The notes under the pieces: generated by a model | Told to the model about the DNA's origin: nothing | Seen by the model: the letters and a program-made list of their open reading frames with translations, nothing else | The model's database searches: none | NCBI GenBank assembly: GCA_019049505.1 | Contig: CM032455.1 | Coordinates: 109,308,563-109,372,562 of the forward strand | DNA: 64,000 nucleotides | Reading direction: 5' to 3' | DNA from: Pachyrhynchus sulphureomaculatus | Taxonomy: Eukaryota; Arthropoda; Insecta; Coleoptera; Curculionidae | Shown here: positions 35,690 through 48,061 of the stretch, piece after piece | Layout: each line of letters begins with the position of its first letter | Position numbering within the stretch: the first letter of the stretch is position 1 | Translations under genes and position numbers: made by a program

Positions 35690-36895
35690 TTCAGCTGTTA
35701 TTTATAAACATCTATCTATATACCTATTTGGTAGCATTACAACCCTAACTGGATCTTGGCTGCGATTTACAATGCGTCTCCATTCCGCACGATCTTGAAT
35801 CCTTTGTTGGTCATACTCAAAACCCATGGCAAGCATATTCGAACTTATATTGTCCCTCCATTGTAGGCGCGGTCTGCCTAGTGGTCTTCTCCCGACCGGG
35901 TTCTCATTCCATACTATGTGGTTTATCTGTCTGTCTTTCTATGTGTCCCAGGCATCTTAACCTTAGGGATTTGATTTCCTGTACCACGTCTGGGTTTTTG
36001 TTTCGTTTAGTACCGCATTTTCCCTCCTCCTACATTGTCTTGACTGATTGTCTTGTACTCGTCCGAAAATTTTTCAGAGTATCTTCCTCTCATTTTGTTT
36101 CGTCATCGTCCAGCTTTCTGATCCGTATAGGAGAACTGGTCAGTTTTCAACACTTAGATTCTTGACGATCTTGAGATGTTCCGGGAACTGAACACCGATT
36201 TGAGGACAAATAAATATTTGTTCGCACTCTGTATAGGTCATTTGAGTTCTTCTGTTATGCTGTTATCTGCTGTTATGGTTGGTCTCGGGTACTTGTAACT
36301 GTCGACTCGTCCGAAGTTATAATCTCCCATCGTTACATTTTCGCCAAGCTTGTCTCTGTCAAGGTATCTACTAACACATATGTATTTGGTCTTCTCTTCA
36401 TTTATATTTAATCGTATTCTATTGGCTTCCTTTTCAATTTTTTATGAACATTGCTTTCCATTCTGTGTAAATATTTGTAGATTTAGTGCAGGGTCTATTT
36501 TGACTTTTTCTAGAGCTAGATTAAAACGTAGCAGGGCCAACGCATCTCCCTGTCTCAAGCCCTTGTTAACTGAGAAACACTCAGAAAGTGTGGGCTCTAT
36601 TCGCACGACTATTTGACCCGATGATTCAGGCAGATTAATTAATTTTCTAAGTATAGAAAATTCGGCCATTGTATCCCATAAGGCTACCCGACTGATACTA
36701 TGGTATGCCTGCTTGAAATCGATAAAAAGGTGATGAAGGCTTCTGTTGAACTCCCAACATTTTCCAGCATCATTCGGATGGTAGTTATTTGTGAATCTGT
36801 TTGGTCTAAAGCCCTCTGGTCTTCACTGATCACGCCCTGATTCTTAAACATAATGTGATTTATTTTCTTTTTTATAAGCTAAAATAATATTGAGG
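35690..36895 (-). pseudogene. APE-type LINE remnant (RT middle and C-terminus), minus strand
   Basis: Minus strand: a degenerate FRPNRFTNNYHPNDAG start, DTMAEFSILRKLINLPESS, then GLRQGDALALLRFNLALEKVKIDP near 36530. The YADD box expected next is deleted. INEEKTKYICVSRYL, GENVTMGDYNFGRVDSY, VLLYGSESWTMTK, LRCLGHIERQTD, NPVGRRPLGRPRLQWRDNI near 35880, and QDRAEWRRIVN near 35770 follow. The order is that of the LINE RT and the connection to its C-terminus. Many stops. A different LINE family from that at 7304-9671. Confidence 0.8.
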
Positions 36896-36896
36896 T

Positions 36897-37160
36897 AGTC
36901 GGGTCGGTATCTCAGCTCGGAAAATAATTAGATAAAAAAAACTTTACAACGTAACGGTCGCCTCTCTTGGAAAGGCAATGGCAAACCACCCGTAGTATCA
37001 TGCCTACTAAAGCCATCTCACTTTGGCAGTTCAGAACCGACATTAGACTGTAGGTCTCCTTTGTCTGTGGCACACTTAAAAAGGCACCAAGTATAGGCAA
37101 AGGAGAGAGGGTAACCTACGTCCGTATCGGATATGGTACTTCAAGAAGAAGAAGTCGGTA
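36897..37160 (+). repeat. Probable LINE leader or SINE-like repeat with AAG tail
   Basis: Contains GTCGGGTCGGTATCTCAGCTCGG, then CTCTTGGAAAGGCAATGGCAAACCACC and a purine-rich end TTCAAGAAGAAGAAG. GGCAATGGCAAACCACC-type text is, as I recall, common in untranslated leaders of APE-type LINEs in insects. The AAG tail resembles that of the LINE ending at 35034. No second copy here to fix the borders. Confidence 0.35.
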
Positions 37161-37193
37161 AACCAAAGATTTTTAAAATTTGGAATGTCTGAT

Positions 37194-38592
37194 AACTAGA
37201 GACCGGATTATATTCAACATAAAAATCTTGAAATATGCATGAAAAATGCTTAAAATATGCATGAAAAGGGTCAAAATATGCAATATTAAATAATAATAAA
37301 AATAGTAATTTTTAGTTTTTTATTTCAAAATCAGCATAAAATTAACAAGTTATCAACGATGTTCAAATTTAACAATTATTTAACATTTTTAAAATTATTT
37401 AACATTTGTATTCTTGTACACGTAAAAAATAAGGTATTGTTCCAAATGTTGGGTAGTAAGATCACTTAAAATATTTTAAAAGTGGAAAAAGACCGTTCCA
37501 CATCCACTGAGGTAACTGGGTAGTATTTGAATTTGCGTGCTATGTTAGCACTTATTGTTTCTGGCAAAAGTTCACCCGTCCCATTAATAAAACTATCAAT
37601 TTGACACAAAGGTTCAAAGCCTGGGTTATTGCACAAAATGTTTTCAAACTTTTCTTTAACTCTACGCGGGAATACATCTGGCAATGTGGAGTTTATTTGA
37701 CGGATTTTATTCATTAACTGAATTGATTCGATCAACGCCAAACCTCGAGTTTCAAGCTTTTTAATACCCGCAGGTATGTGGGAAAAGTGAGTCCTAATCA
37801 TTTCCAAACGTGGATCGTACTTCTTTAGCGAGTCGATGGACCCCGTGAGCAAAGCACGTCACATGAATTAAATTTGGATAAAATACTTGGAGGACTTTGG
37901 CTGCCTTGATCATATAGGGAGCAGCATCTGAGAGAAATATAAACACTTTTTCATCTGCAGAAGATTCAGGAAATATTTTTTTAATACCCTCATTCACAAA
38001 TCTAGCGATCGTAGAATGATTTGTCTTGTCAAGTTCTTTGCAGGCCACCAAATAGGAAGAAGAAGGCTCTAATCTTAATGCACCCACAATTAAATTCGCA
38101 ATATAGCGACCACAACTGTCGGTAGTTTCATCAGCTGAAATCCAAATAATGTCATCCTTAAGTTCATTACGTATTTCTTCCAGAATATGTTGGTAAATTG
38201 TTGGTATGTAATTTTTACGCAGTGTCGATTCGTCTGGTATTTTTTGATTCAAGCAATATTTTCGTAGAAAATCTTTGAATGTAGGATTTGTAAGTTTGTG
38301 GAGAGGAATATTACTTGCAAGCAATGCTTCACATAAATCCATGCTAAAGTGGTTTTTTTGTTTGCCTATAGAAGTGGAATCACTGCTACTTGCTGCTGTT
38401 ATAAGTTGTTGTCGTGGGCCTTTTTTTTTGCAGTCCTGCGATATGAAGACTTGTCTTGACATGCTGGTCAATTTGAAACTTTTTTGTGTACGAAACATTT
38501 TTCTCGCAAACTCGACAATATAAAACATTTCCGTCGTATGTAAATGTTCCAGGATAATCAGCTACCCACGAAGAGACACTTTTTTTGCGTGG
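37194..38592 (-). mobile_element. hAT element remnant (CGGBP1-like)
   Basis: The coding region of a hAT transposase on the minus strand, followed (to its 3' side, at 37194-37300) by repeated AAATATGCATGAAAA motifs and a CTAGAGACCGGATTA candidate end. The 5' end is cut off at about 38592, where an FB repeat arm begins. So only one candidate terminus remains. Confidence 0.7.
37466..38590 (-). pseudogene. hAT transposase pseudogene
   Basis: An N-terminal BED-like zinc finger (SWVADYPGTFTYDGNVLYCRVCEKNV...DQHVKTSLH) is readable at 38480-38580 in one frame. A run of nine A near 38430 shifts to the next frame, which gives a long hAT part: LCEALLASNIPLHKL, WISADETTDSCGRYIANLIVGAL (first Asp), VFIFLSDAAPYMIKAAKVL (second Asp region), LIHVTCFAHGVHRLAKEVR (C-x2-H). 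Near 37820 a deletion of perhaps 100-150 codons joins in another frame to FSHIPAGIKKLETRGL and the dimerisation end KFKYYPVTSVDVERSFSTFKI near 37480. The middle, with the final Glu region partly missing, is lost. Confidence 0.85.
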
Positions 38593-38757
38593 TAAATATT
38601 TGTTTCAACTTTTACTACAAAGATATGTCGCTTTTTATATGTTCTTGGCAATTCTTATATTGAGGATGAATATGTGAATTAATTTCATACAATACTTCAG
38701 CAATCACGGTACGGAACACTAACTGCGCAAGTTCGAATTGCACTTGACCGGTTTAAT
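38593..38757 (-). repeat. FB-type repeat arm
   Basis: Shares with the 10.3-19.7 kb complex the blocks AAATATTTGTTTCAAC, TTTTTATATGTTCTTGGCAATTCTTATATTGA and the terminus GTACGGAACACTAACTGCGCAAGTTC...TTGCACTTGACCGG. So it is a short end fragment pointing left, next to the hAT remnant it truncated or was joined to. Confidence 0.7.
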
Positions 38758-39245
38758 TTATATTAATTTCATAATTCACATGAAAAAACTTAATTAATCA
38801 GTTACTAAAAAATTTTTGGTTTTGTAAAATTATTATTTTTTTTACACCTCCACATATCTTAGCAAAAATATTATGCCGGTAAAATAACTTTTGTAATTGA
38901 CTTTAGACTTAATTTTTTTTTAATCTAAAATATTTTTTTTGAGAAAACTTTGTAATATGCTAGTATAATTTGTGACGGATATTTTGAGAACACTGATCGT
39001 AAACAGTAAAAATCCGGTCAAAGTCAACATCGTTAAATTTCAATCGAATTAAACGGCCGTGTTTATTGAACTAGTAATACTTATAGACTAATCGTTTTAA
39101 TCAATTTCAAATAAATAAAATAATAACTAAGTAAGTATATATATTGTTTTCTTTATTAATAATGGTAAATATCACGTCTAGTAATAAATAGTGTCGTTTT
39201 TTTGTCCACTTTGTTAACAATTAGAAGGATAAATTTCTATTATTT
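38758..39245. other. Unassigned AT-rich region
   Basis: No coding signal or recognised repeat. The right part probably includes the 3' untranslated end of the LINE on the minus strand that follows. Confidence 0.3.
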
Positions 39246-39249
39246 TGGT

Positions 39250-41365
39250 ATTTTTTTTATGGGTCTAGCACACGTGCTACAGGGAAGTCCCTAAAGCGCT
39301 CCAGAAGCGGCATGTGTGCGGAAAAAGGGATTAACGTTGTTTTTGAACCGCTGTAAATTGTACTCGGTGGGAAACACAGCGCTGGGCCAATTATTCCAAA
39401 GGGATGTTGTTCTCCATAAAAAAGACTGCTTAAAAAGCGTTGTACGCGGAATAACCAGCTGAACCTCATACGGGTGTGAAGTATTAGCGCGACATGTATT
39501 TCTAACATGCACCGCTTTGGAAGGAATTAAGCGGGCTACATCCTTCGAACACTTTCCATGAAAATACTTGTAGAACAGACTCAAGTCGCCAACCGTTCTT
39601 CGATGTTCCAGCGAATCAAGGCCACCGGTCAGTTCCGGGTCTCCAATCAGACGAATAGCTCTTCTCTGAACAGAATCCAACAAATGTAGTGTGTGTTTGG
39701 AACCGGAGCCTCAAACATGGGAGCAGTATTCCATAGTTGGTCGAATTTGCGCTTTATAAAGAATTAACAGTTGTTGTGGAGTGTAAAGCTTTCTGGTTCG
39801 AAACAAGTTTTAAGAAGCTCTCCTTGCTATGCCTGCAACATGTTCATGCTAGGACAGGAATGAAGAGATAAGCGTACTATCATCTGCAATTCCCTTTCAT
39901 TTCCAGCAGATCGTTAATGTAAATGAGAAAGAGTAGGAGACGGTATGAAGCCTTGAGGCACGCCGGCGTTGATAGTGAAGGTGTTAGAAAGAAATCCGTC
40001 GACCGCCACTCGTAAAGAACGCTCTCTGAGGAAACATAAGAGCCACAAACAGAACTTTTCAGACATATCATAAGAACGTAGCTTAGCCAAACACTGTCGA
40101 ATGCCTTGGATATGTCAAGAGCAACCGCTCGAGATTCTCCAAAGTGTTCAATTACGTTGTTCCATATATATGTCATCCTGTTGATCTATGTTTACGAAAG
40201 CCATATTGGTGATCGCTAATAATGTTGAATCCTTCAAGGTATTTTAGAAGATGCTGATTAATAACCTTTTTCATGACTTTCGATATTATTGAAAGCAATG
40301 CGACTGGTCGGTAGTTATTTGGCAAGGTCTTCTTGGCCTTTTTAGAAATCGGCTGAAGTGTGACACATTTCCAGAAGGAAGGAAATATTCCCTTTCTGTA
40401 GGATAGGTTGAAAAGTCTACAGAAAACTGGTGTTAGATCCCTCACGCAACTTTTGAGAACTATGGCCGGTATTCCGTCAGCGCCAGGAGCCTTTTTGGTG
40501 TCTAGCTTCATTAAAATACGCTCTGTGATACGCTGTCCAAAGACAACATCGGGCATCCTTGACTACAATATGGGAATAGTAGGTGGTCTTTTTCCTTGGA
40601 AATCGACAGTAGAATGTGAAGCAAAGACTTCAGCCAACAAGTTCGCTTTCTCAACAGGTGTCGTTGTAATAGAATTATCCGGCCGTGTGAGTGGTGGTAT
40701 GGTGGATTTGGAGAAATTTTGACTAACTGCCTTAGCGACTGCCCAAAAGGACCTGGAGTTGTTGGGACAAGCGAGAAGTTAGTTTTTAATTCGTTGATTG
40801 TGTGCCTCCTTGATTTCGTCGATAATTCCTTTACATCTGTTCCTGGCTCGAACAAACTTGTTACGATTTATGGTGTGAGGATTTTCACGCCATTGTCGGT
40901 AGGCAAGATGTTTAGAAGCAACAGCTTCTTTGCATTTCTTCGAAAAAGGGATGTAAGCTTCCGTACCAGCCAAAATAACATCGGAGACCTTCCTGGCGTA
41001 GTCAGATGGGTTGTCAGATCGATAACAAATGTCTATGTTCGTCGGTAGTATTTGAATATTTAAGCCAGTTGATATTGTGGACATTAAAGTCGCCCAGGAT
41101 GGCAATTTCGGCACTTGGATAGTTAGTTTGTAAATGATCGATGGTGTCTGCAAGAGAAGCGAAAAGTGTTCTAAAGTTGGTATCACTTGGTGGTCAATAG
41201 AGTATACAGATGAACCTTGTGGTTTGTTGGGTCGTTAATTTTAACCACATAACATCAAAGTTTGGGGGCTCCAAAGTCTCTTCTCGTTGGTAAGAGAGTT
41301 CGCTTCTGACAAAAAGACAAATTCCAAAGTTACGCCTAAATCGGGAATAGATGTCGTACCCAGGA
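39250..41365 (-). mobile_element. Jockey-like LINE (5' truncated), minus strand
   Basis: Minus strand from about 41365: SGYDIYSRFRRNFG-type start and AEIAILGDFNVHNINW (APE endonuclease) near 41110, the linker KEAVASKHLAYRQWRENP, KLLACPNNSRSFWAVAK, RT blocks LDTKKAPGADGIPAIVLKS near 40480, NNYRPVALLSIISKVMKKVIN near 40300, HQYGFRKHRSTG near 40180, ALDISKAFDSVW near 40100 (first Asp), FLIYINDLLE near 39920 and IADDSTLISSFL near 39880 (Asp-Asp kept). The C-terminus is RRAIRLIGDPELTGGLDSLEHRR and SLWNNWPSAVFPTEYNLQRFKNNV. About four frame changes or stops in 2.1 kb. Relatively well preserved. Confidence 0.88.
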
Positions 41366-41607
41366 TAAAGGTATATTCTTAAATATGTACAACACTAAAC
41401 GGCTCCCACCCTTTTCATCCGTTTTCTTCAAGCGATATTGCTCATTACTACAGGTTCAATTCCTGCTTAAAGTATTATATGTGTACTAAATTTGAAATTG
41501 ATATTCCATTTCATTCGGTAGTCATCGTACAAACGCACGGATGAGAAATGTGAAGAAATACAATAAATCTCGAATGATATTTGTTTTATTATATTACGTC
41601 TATTATA
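41366..41607. other. Flank, nothing recognised
   Basis: Sequence between the LINE and an FB-type repeat. No feature that I can support. Confidence 0.3.
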
Positions 41608-41799
41608 TCGGCCAAGTGCAAGTCAGACTTGCGTAATTTGTGTTCCGTACGGTGATTGCTTTTAAAATAAAATAAAATCCTTACCTAGGCTAAGTTAATG
41701 AGGTCCCTGACATGTATACAGCTTAAAATCCAATATGTATTTGCACGTTTTTCTTACTTACTCAGTATATATCACCACTACACCAAACACTTTACTTTT

Positions 41800-41846
41800 G
41801 CACTCGACGCGCGTTTCGCTAACCATGTTAGCTTCATCAGGAGCGA
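41800..41846 (-). ncRNA. Hammerhead ribozyme, intact core
   Basis: On the minus strand: CTGATGA (41840-41834), A, stem II GCTAAC-ATG-GTTAGC (41832-41818), GAAA (41817-41814), the short stem III and loop C-GCGC-G, and GTC (41808-41806), the cleavage triplet. Stem I pairs CGCTC (41845-41841) with GAGTG (41805-41801), five pairs including one G-U wobble. All core bases of the hammerhead are present, with the very short stem III typical of ribozymes in Penelope-like elements. So self-cleavage after 41806 on the minus strand is predicted. Confidence 0.8.
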
Positions 41847-41881
41847 TGATTGACTGGCTAACATGTTGTTAGCCAGTCAAT

Positions 41882-41931
41882 CACTTCAGCCGATTTCTAA
41901 AAAGGCCAAGAAGACCTTGCCAAATAACTAC
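41882..41931 (+). other. 50-bp insert identical to reverse complement of 40311-40360
   Basis: The sequence from CACTTCAGCCGATTTC to CAAATAACTAC is, base for base, the reverse complement of 40311-40360 in the neighbouring Jockey-like LINE (the KKAKKTLPNNYRP part of its RT). The first bases (CA) overlap the end of the hairpin, and TGGCTAACA follows, the same text as in the hairpin. This fits template switching during repair or reverse transcription. Confidence 0.9.
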
Positions 41932-42712
41932 TGGCTAACATGGTTAGCGAAACGCGCGTCGAGTGCAAAAATAAAGTGTTTGGTGTAGTGGTGATATATA
42001 CTGAGTAGTATCATTGTGCCAAAGATTCCACATTCCCAACTTAGTTACGTTTTTCTTAGTCAATAAAGTATAATAGTTATAGCATCAGCTCAATCTATAA
42101 TCTAGTAATAAAAGTGGAAAACAAATGTTTACTGCCTAAATATTTGTTTCATTATAAATAAATAAAACAAAATTATTTTGTCTCGGCATAGGAGCTCCAC
42201 GAGACTTAGTATCAGTAATGAACTGAAAAGTATATTAAAAAACCTCCGCAGTATTGTCAGGGCAGATAGATTTTTTTTATCAACTAAATTATCCAACGTA
42301 ATTTACACGTTATAAAGAATATTCCAGAATTTTCTCTAAATATTTTGATTAGTATTTTTTGAGATAGGATTGGGGGACAACGATTTTTGTTAATTTTTTT
42401 AAAATAATACAAGGAAAAGCGTGCGCAAGTAATACATCATATATATTTCTGAACCTTGTGTTTTCACAAGCTTTCATTTGACGCCCCGCTGAATGATCCA
42501 GTAATTTTTTTTTCACTTCCAATTTCTCTCCCCCAAAACTAACTTCTTAAATCAAAATTTAACTTTCGAAACTACACGACTCTGACTGGGCCATCAATTG
42601 CTATATTTGTGTCAAATTTCAACTTCATATGTCAATAGTTTCGGGGAGAATCGGGTATGACAGACAGTCAGACAGACACCGAGGTGATCCCATAAGTGTT
42701 CTGTACGGAATA

Positions 42713-43257
42713 CTAAAAAGCACAAATTAAAAAAAAAACTTGGAAGATATTTAAAAAAGGGATAATATGGTAACTCTAATTTAAAAACATAATGTAGACA
42801 GTATCTTCTCAAGCTAAAAGCCATTGAGAAGCAAGATTTATTAATAATACGGGCCAGACATTTTCTGTAAGTAAAAACTTCAAAATTTGTAAGTAATCTG
42901 CATCAAACCGAGAGCGTTAGTAAAATATACGAAAACATTTTAAGGCAATTATTGTATATTTTCTTATTTTTCAATTTTTCTTGTACGACAGTCTCAAGTT
43001 AGTTTTCTTTTTATATTCGTTCCCAAACTTTTCTAATCTTGGTAACATTGTTTTTACGTTTTTTTTTTCTATTTTGGTACAATATTTTTACATTTGGAGA
43101 TTAACTAAAAAATTGTGTCAGATAAAATAGTAATTGATTGACAAAATCAAATTTTAATATATACCAATATAAAATTTTAAGAGACTATTGATAGACTCGA
43201 CAGGTCCTCCCTCAATATAGTAGATATGAACTAAAGAAGAATTTATTTCCTTTAATT
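42713..43257. other. Unassigned AT-rich region
   Basis: No coding region or repeat recognised. It leads into a (TA)n array. Confidence 0.3.
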
Positions 43258-45004
<1,747 letters not shown>

Positions 45005-45009
45005 GTATA

Positions 45010-45089
<80 letters not shown>

Positions 45090-45144
45090 GGATTTATTCT
45101 TTCTTGAACCTTGGAATATTGATAGAAATATATAATATATATAT

Positions 45145-45238
<94 letters not shown>
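45005..45238. repeat. (TA)n array, right of Tc1 element 2
   Basis: Two TA runs (about 45005-45086 and 45128-45238) around a 40-base unique piece (GTTGGATTTATTCTTTCTTGAACC). No coding capacity; the translated IYIYIY frames are artefacts. Confidence 0.95.
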
Positions 45239-45239
<1 letters not shown>

Positions 45240-46892
45240 TATCTCTAATCTGAAGATTAGTATTGTAATCGTGAAAACATTACTCTACGAGATTTTTTCA
45301 TTTTTTCACGTTTTAGCATGTATACAGCACGAAAAACAGTTTCCCATATCCGTCAGTATTCCTTCCCGCCTTTTGACAAAATGTTTTAATGCTATTTTTG
45401 TTTGAAATAGAAATTTTAATATAATGACATTGACTGAAAATATCAAATTTTAATGTGTGCCAACGTAAAATTTTTAGAAAATTTCGATATACTTGACGGG
45501 TGCCTGACCTCACCCGTCCCCCCAAAAATTTAACCTTGATTTGGAATATAAAAAAATATGCTTCATATTATTTAAAGCAGAAATAAAACTTGTAGCATTT
45601 GAAAGATGTCACTCCAGGGTAAAGAGGTCAGGGTCGATAATTTTTGCATAGTTTCAAAAGCATTATGAGACTTTATTTGTTTTTCCATGGGATGATGGAC
45701 AAATTTTAAGCATAATTAGTTTTAGTTAAATACATAAGAGGTTAGTAGATAGTTGCCTCGTATATAATGGTTTATTATAGATCGAGGAGTCAGAGCATTT
45801 TTGCATTTTTTCTGGACTGTGATACTTATAATAAAGAAACTAAATTTGCCAAAACTGTTTCGGGCGTTGGCGAATTTGGTCATTACGTATTTAAATTTGG
45901 CGATTTTTGATTTCCGTAAATCAGAAAATTCCAAAATTTCATGTAACCATGTAAAAAGTACCCTCCAAGTAAACCTATCATACGAATAATTCTTTTTTAC
46001 TTCCCTGGTATTCTATTGAGGAAAAAAAAAACTCTGCGAAATGTCTGCATTTTTTCACGTTTCTTGGTACCTAGATCACGAAAACATAGTCCCCCTCAGT
46101 CTGTCTGTAAATCCGTTTGTCTGTTGGCAAGATAAATCACGAACTAAATAAGATTTCGATTTAAAATTTGGTACATATATAATATTTGAAACAGGTATAG
46201 AACCTCAAGTTTTTTGACTAATGTTACGTTAGGGAAAGGAGGTGAAAGAGATGGGAGTCGATAAATATTGTATATTTTCAATATCATTATGTGAAGCTTT
46301 CTTATTTTTTCTGTTGGATAAGTGAACAAATTTAAAAAATAATTATTTATTGTCAAATATACCTGGGGTTGAACAGGATGTTAATGGGGTTGCTTTGTAT
46401 ATATATATTATAACTCTTTTTTTTTCAGAATTCTTAGAGTTGAAGGATAAAAAAACTATATTTTTTTCCCATTATTTTCAATTATTTATGGTCAAATACA
46501 TATAGGACTAATGGTGGAGAAGGAAGTTAGAGGTGTTGCTTTGTACACATCGTGGTATAAGTCCATTTGAGGGTTCGTCGACTTAAAAAATCTGAAAACC
46601 CATCATTTAAAATATCGATTTGTAGTTCTTGGATTAACTTATTTTTTAACATGTGTCGACAAGGAAAGGGAGGGGAGTTAATCATATTTTTTTTTTAACT
46701 TTCGTAAATAACACAAGCTATTAGTAGCTGAATTATAACACTGGTGAGCCAAAAATCGACTTAAAAGATTTTGCTTCATTTAACACCGATCCTTGAATTT
46801 AATTTTCAAACAGTGGTATTATTTTTGGTATCATTAGAATGTTGATTTTCTACCCTTTTCAATAATACTAAAAATATTTGGATTTCCAAAAA
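45239..46892. other. Unassigned region with diverged internal repeats
   Basis: No coding region I can defend. The block TTTTTTCACGTTT followed by a CACGAAAA...CAGT stretch occurs near 45300 and 46052. TTTGGTCAAATAC-type text followed by GGGGTTGCTTTGTA occurs near 46350 and, as GGTGTTGCTTTGTA, near 46532. These suggest an old repeat with units of about 140 bp and larger. Confidence 0.4.
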
Positions 46893-47099
46893 GTTTTACT
46901 GATTAAAACTGTTTTACTCAATAGAACCGTTATTGCTCGCTTACCAACGCACTCGTTGTGCGCTATTCATCCCACAACAACTGCATTTTCCTATCATTGC
47001 TTTATGGAGACACAAACCATCAACATCTCTGTTATACCTGCTCACTAATTACGTCATCGGAAAATGGATACCACCCCTAAAAAAAACCGCACAAGTCGT

Positions 47100-47710
47100 T
47101 GCCCTATTGTAAGAAGAGCGACTCAGATTTGCCCGAGAATATGGCGACTGGATCTTAGAGCAATGACGCTCCGTGTTATTCTCCGACGAGTCCCGAATGA
47201 GCCTACATGGCAATGATAGAGTAAGACGAGTCTATAGGAGGCCTTGGCAGCGCTCTGCGCAGTTCTACATTACTGAAACCGTCGCCTACGGAGGGAGTTC
47301 TGTCATGGTGTGGGGAGGCATCTCACTGGATGCGAAAACCGATTTAGTTTTCGTGACTGATGAGAATCGTAGCGGTGGATTAACTACTGTACATTGAGGA
47401 AATCCTACAGGAACACGTCGTTCCTTACTCTCGGTTTGTTGCGACAATGCGAGGCCACATATTGCTTCATTGGTGCGGCAATACCTGGCGGAAGTGGGAA
47501 TACCCACATTAGACTGGCCTGCGTGGAGTCCTGACCTCAATCCAATCGAGCACAATGTAGGATGAGCTCAAAAGGAGGGTTCGAGTCAGAAATCCAGCCT
47601 TTACATCGCTGAGGGACTTAAAGGTTGCGATGGCTGAAGGGTGGGGAAGAATCCCACAGACAGTGATAAAAAAGCTCACCAGCTCCATGAAAAACCAGCC
47701 GAAAACAGTA
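47100..47710 (+). pseudogene. Tc1 transposase pseudogene 3 (catalytic half)
   Basis: Reads RLRFAREYGDW, then VLFSDESRMSLHGNDRVRRVYRR near 47175 (first Asp), SSVMVWGGISLDAKTDLV, and a frame break near 47396. After a deletion comes CDNARPHIASLVRQYLAE near 47443 (second Asp) and WPAWSPDLNPIEH near 47515 (Glu, 34 residues on). ELKRRVRVRNPA-type text and ends RIPQTVIKKLTSSMK follow in shifted frames. The N-terminal DNA-binding part is missing. Unlike the AT-rich neighbours, this one is rather GC-rich. Dead. Confidence 0.8.
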
Positions 47711-47724
47711 ATAAGAACTAGGGC

Positions 47725-47741
47725 GGGGGGGGGGGGGGGGG
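47725..47741 (+). repeat. Run of 17 G
   Basis: Seventeen G in a row directly after GAACTAGGGC, at the end of the Tc1-like pseudogene (where relatives have a TRGG C-terminus). Probably slippage of an original GGGG stretch or an assembly artefact. Confidence 0.8.
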
Positions 47742-47881
47742 TAATACAAAATATTCATTTTGGTTTCTATCAATAATTTTACTGTTAAACTTAAAATTTG
47801 TTTAATTTTTCCTTTCTCTAACCCGTGTTTTCAATTCTTGTTCTCCTTGTTTCCTCTTTCAATCATTTTAATCAGTAAAAC

Positions 47882-48061
47882 ATGAGGTATTAGAAAGAGA
47901 ACAGAATGGGCTTTCAAATGACACTAAAATCCATAAAAAGATATGAACACTAAATTCTGGGATCCTTTTAAATCCATTTCCGTTTCGTTCCATATTAAAA
48001 ATTATTTTCTCCATTCTTACTTATAATTTTCCAGCCTAAGGTTACAGGAATATTCATTATA
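47882..48061. other. Flank between elements
   Basis: Short AT-rich sequence between Tc1-like element 3 and mariner 3. Nothing recognised. Confidence 0.3.

Larger units (their letters stand above)
41760..42005. repeat. Penelope-type terminal palindrome with templated insert
   Basis: Left arm 41760-41832 (ACTCAGTATATATCACCACTACACCAAACACTTTACTTTTGCACTCGACGCGCGTTTCGC then GCTAACCATGTTAGC) is repeated as reverse complement at 41934-42005. Between them lie a 17-bp perfect hairpin (41847-41863 with 41867-41883, loop TGT) and a 50-bp insert matching the nearby LINE. The arms carry hammerhead ribozyme sequence, which suggests they derive from the terminal repeats of a Penelope-like element. Confidence 0.75.
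41608..42712 (+). repeat. FB-type repeat unit, interrupted by a Penelope-type palindrome
   Basis: Starts GGCCAAGTGCAAGTCAGACTTGCGTAATTTGTGTTCCGTACGGTGATTGCTTTTAAAATA and ends GGTGATCCCATAAGTGTTCTGTACGGAATACT near 42712. Between them it shares the TTCCAGAATTTTCTC, CTTGTGTTTTCACAAGCTTTCATTTGACGCC and TCAATTGCTATATTTGTGTCAAATTTCAAC blocks with the 10-19 kb complex. This is the most complete single unit in the window and may define its two ends. The GTTCCGTACGG motif occurs near both ends. Confidence 0.65.
46893..47881 (+). mobile_element. Tc1-like element 3 (degraded)
   Basis: Short inverted ends GTTTTACTGATTAAAA at 46893-46908 and its complement at 47866-47881; weaker similarity continues outwards by about 50 bp on each side. 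Contains a broken Tc1 transposase and a 17-G run. Confidence 0.7.

Noticed and set aside
35881..36616. Plus-strand open frames over the LINE remnant at 35.7-36.9 kb (also 38275-38523 over the hAT and 40408-41048 over the Jockey-like LINE)
   Set aside because: The minus strand gives RT or transposase motifs; the plus strand gives none.
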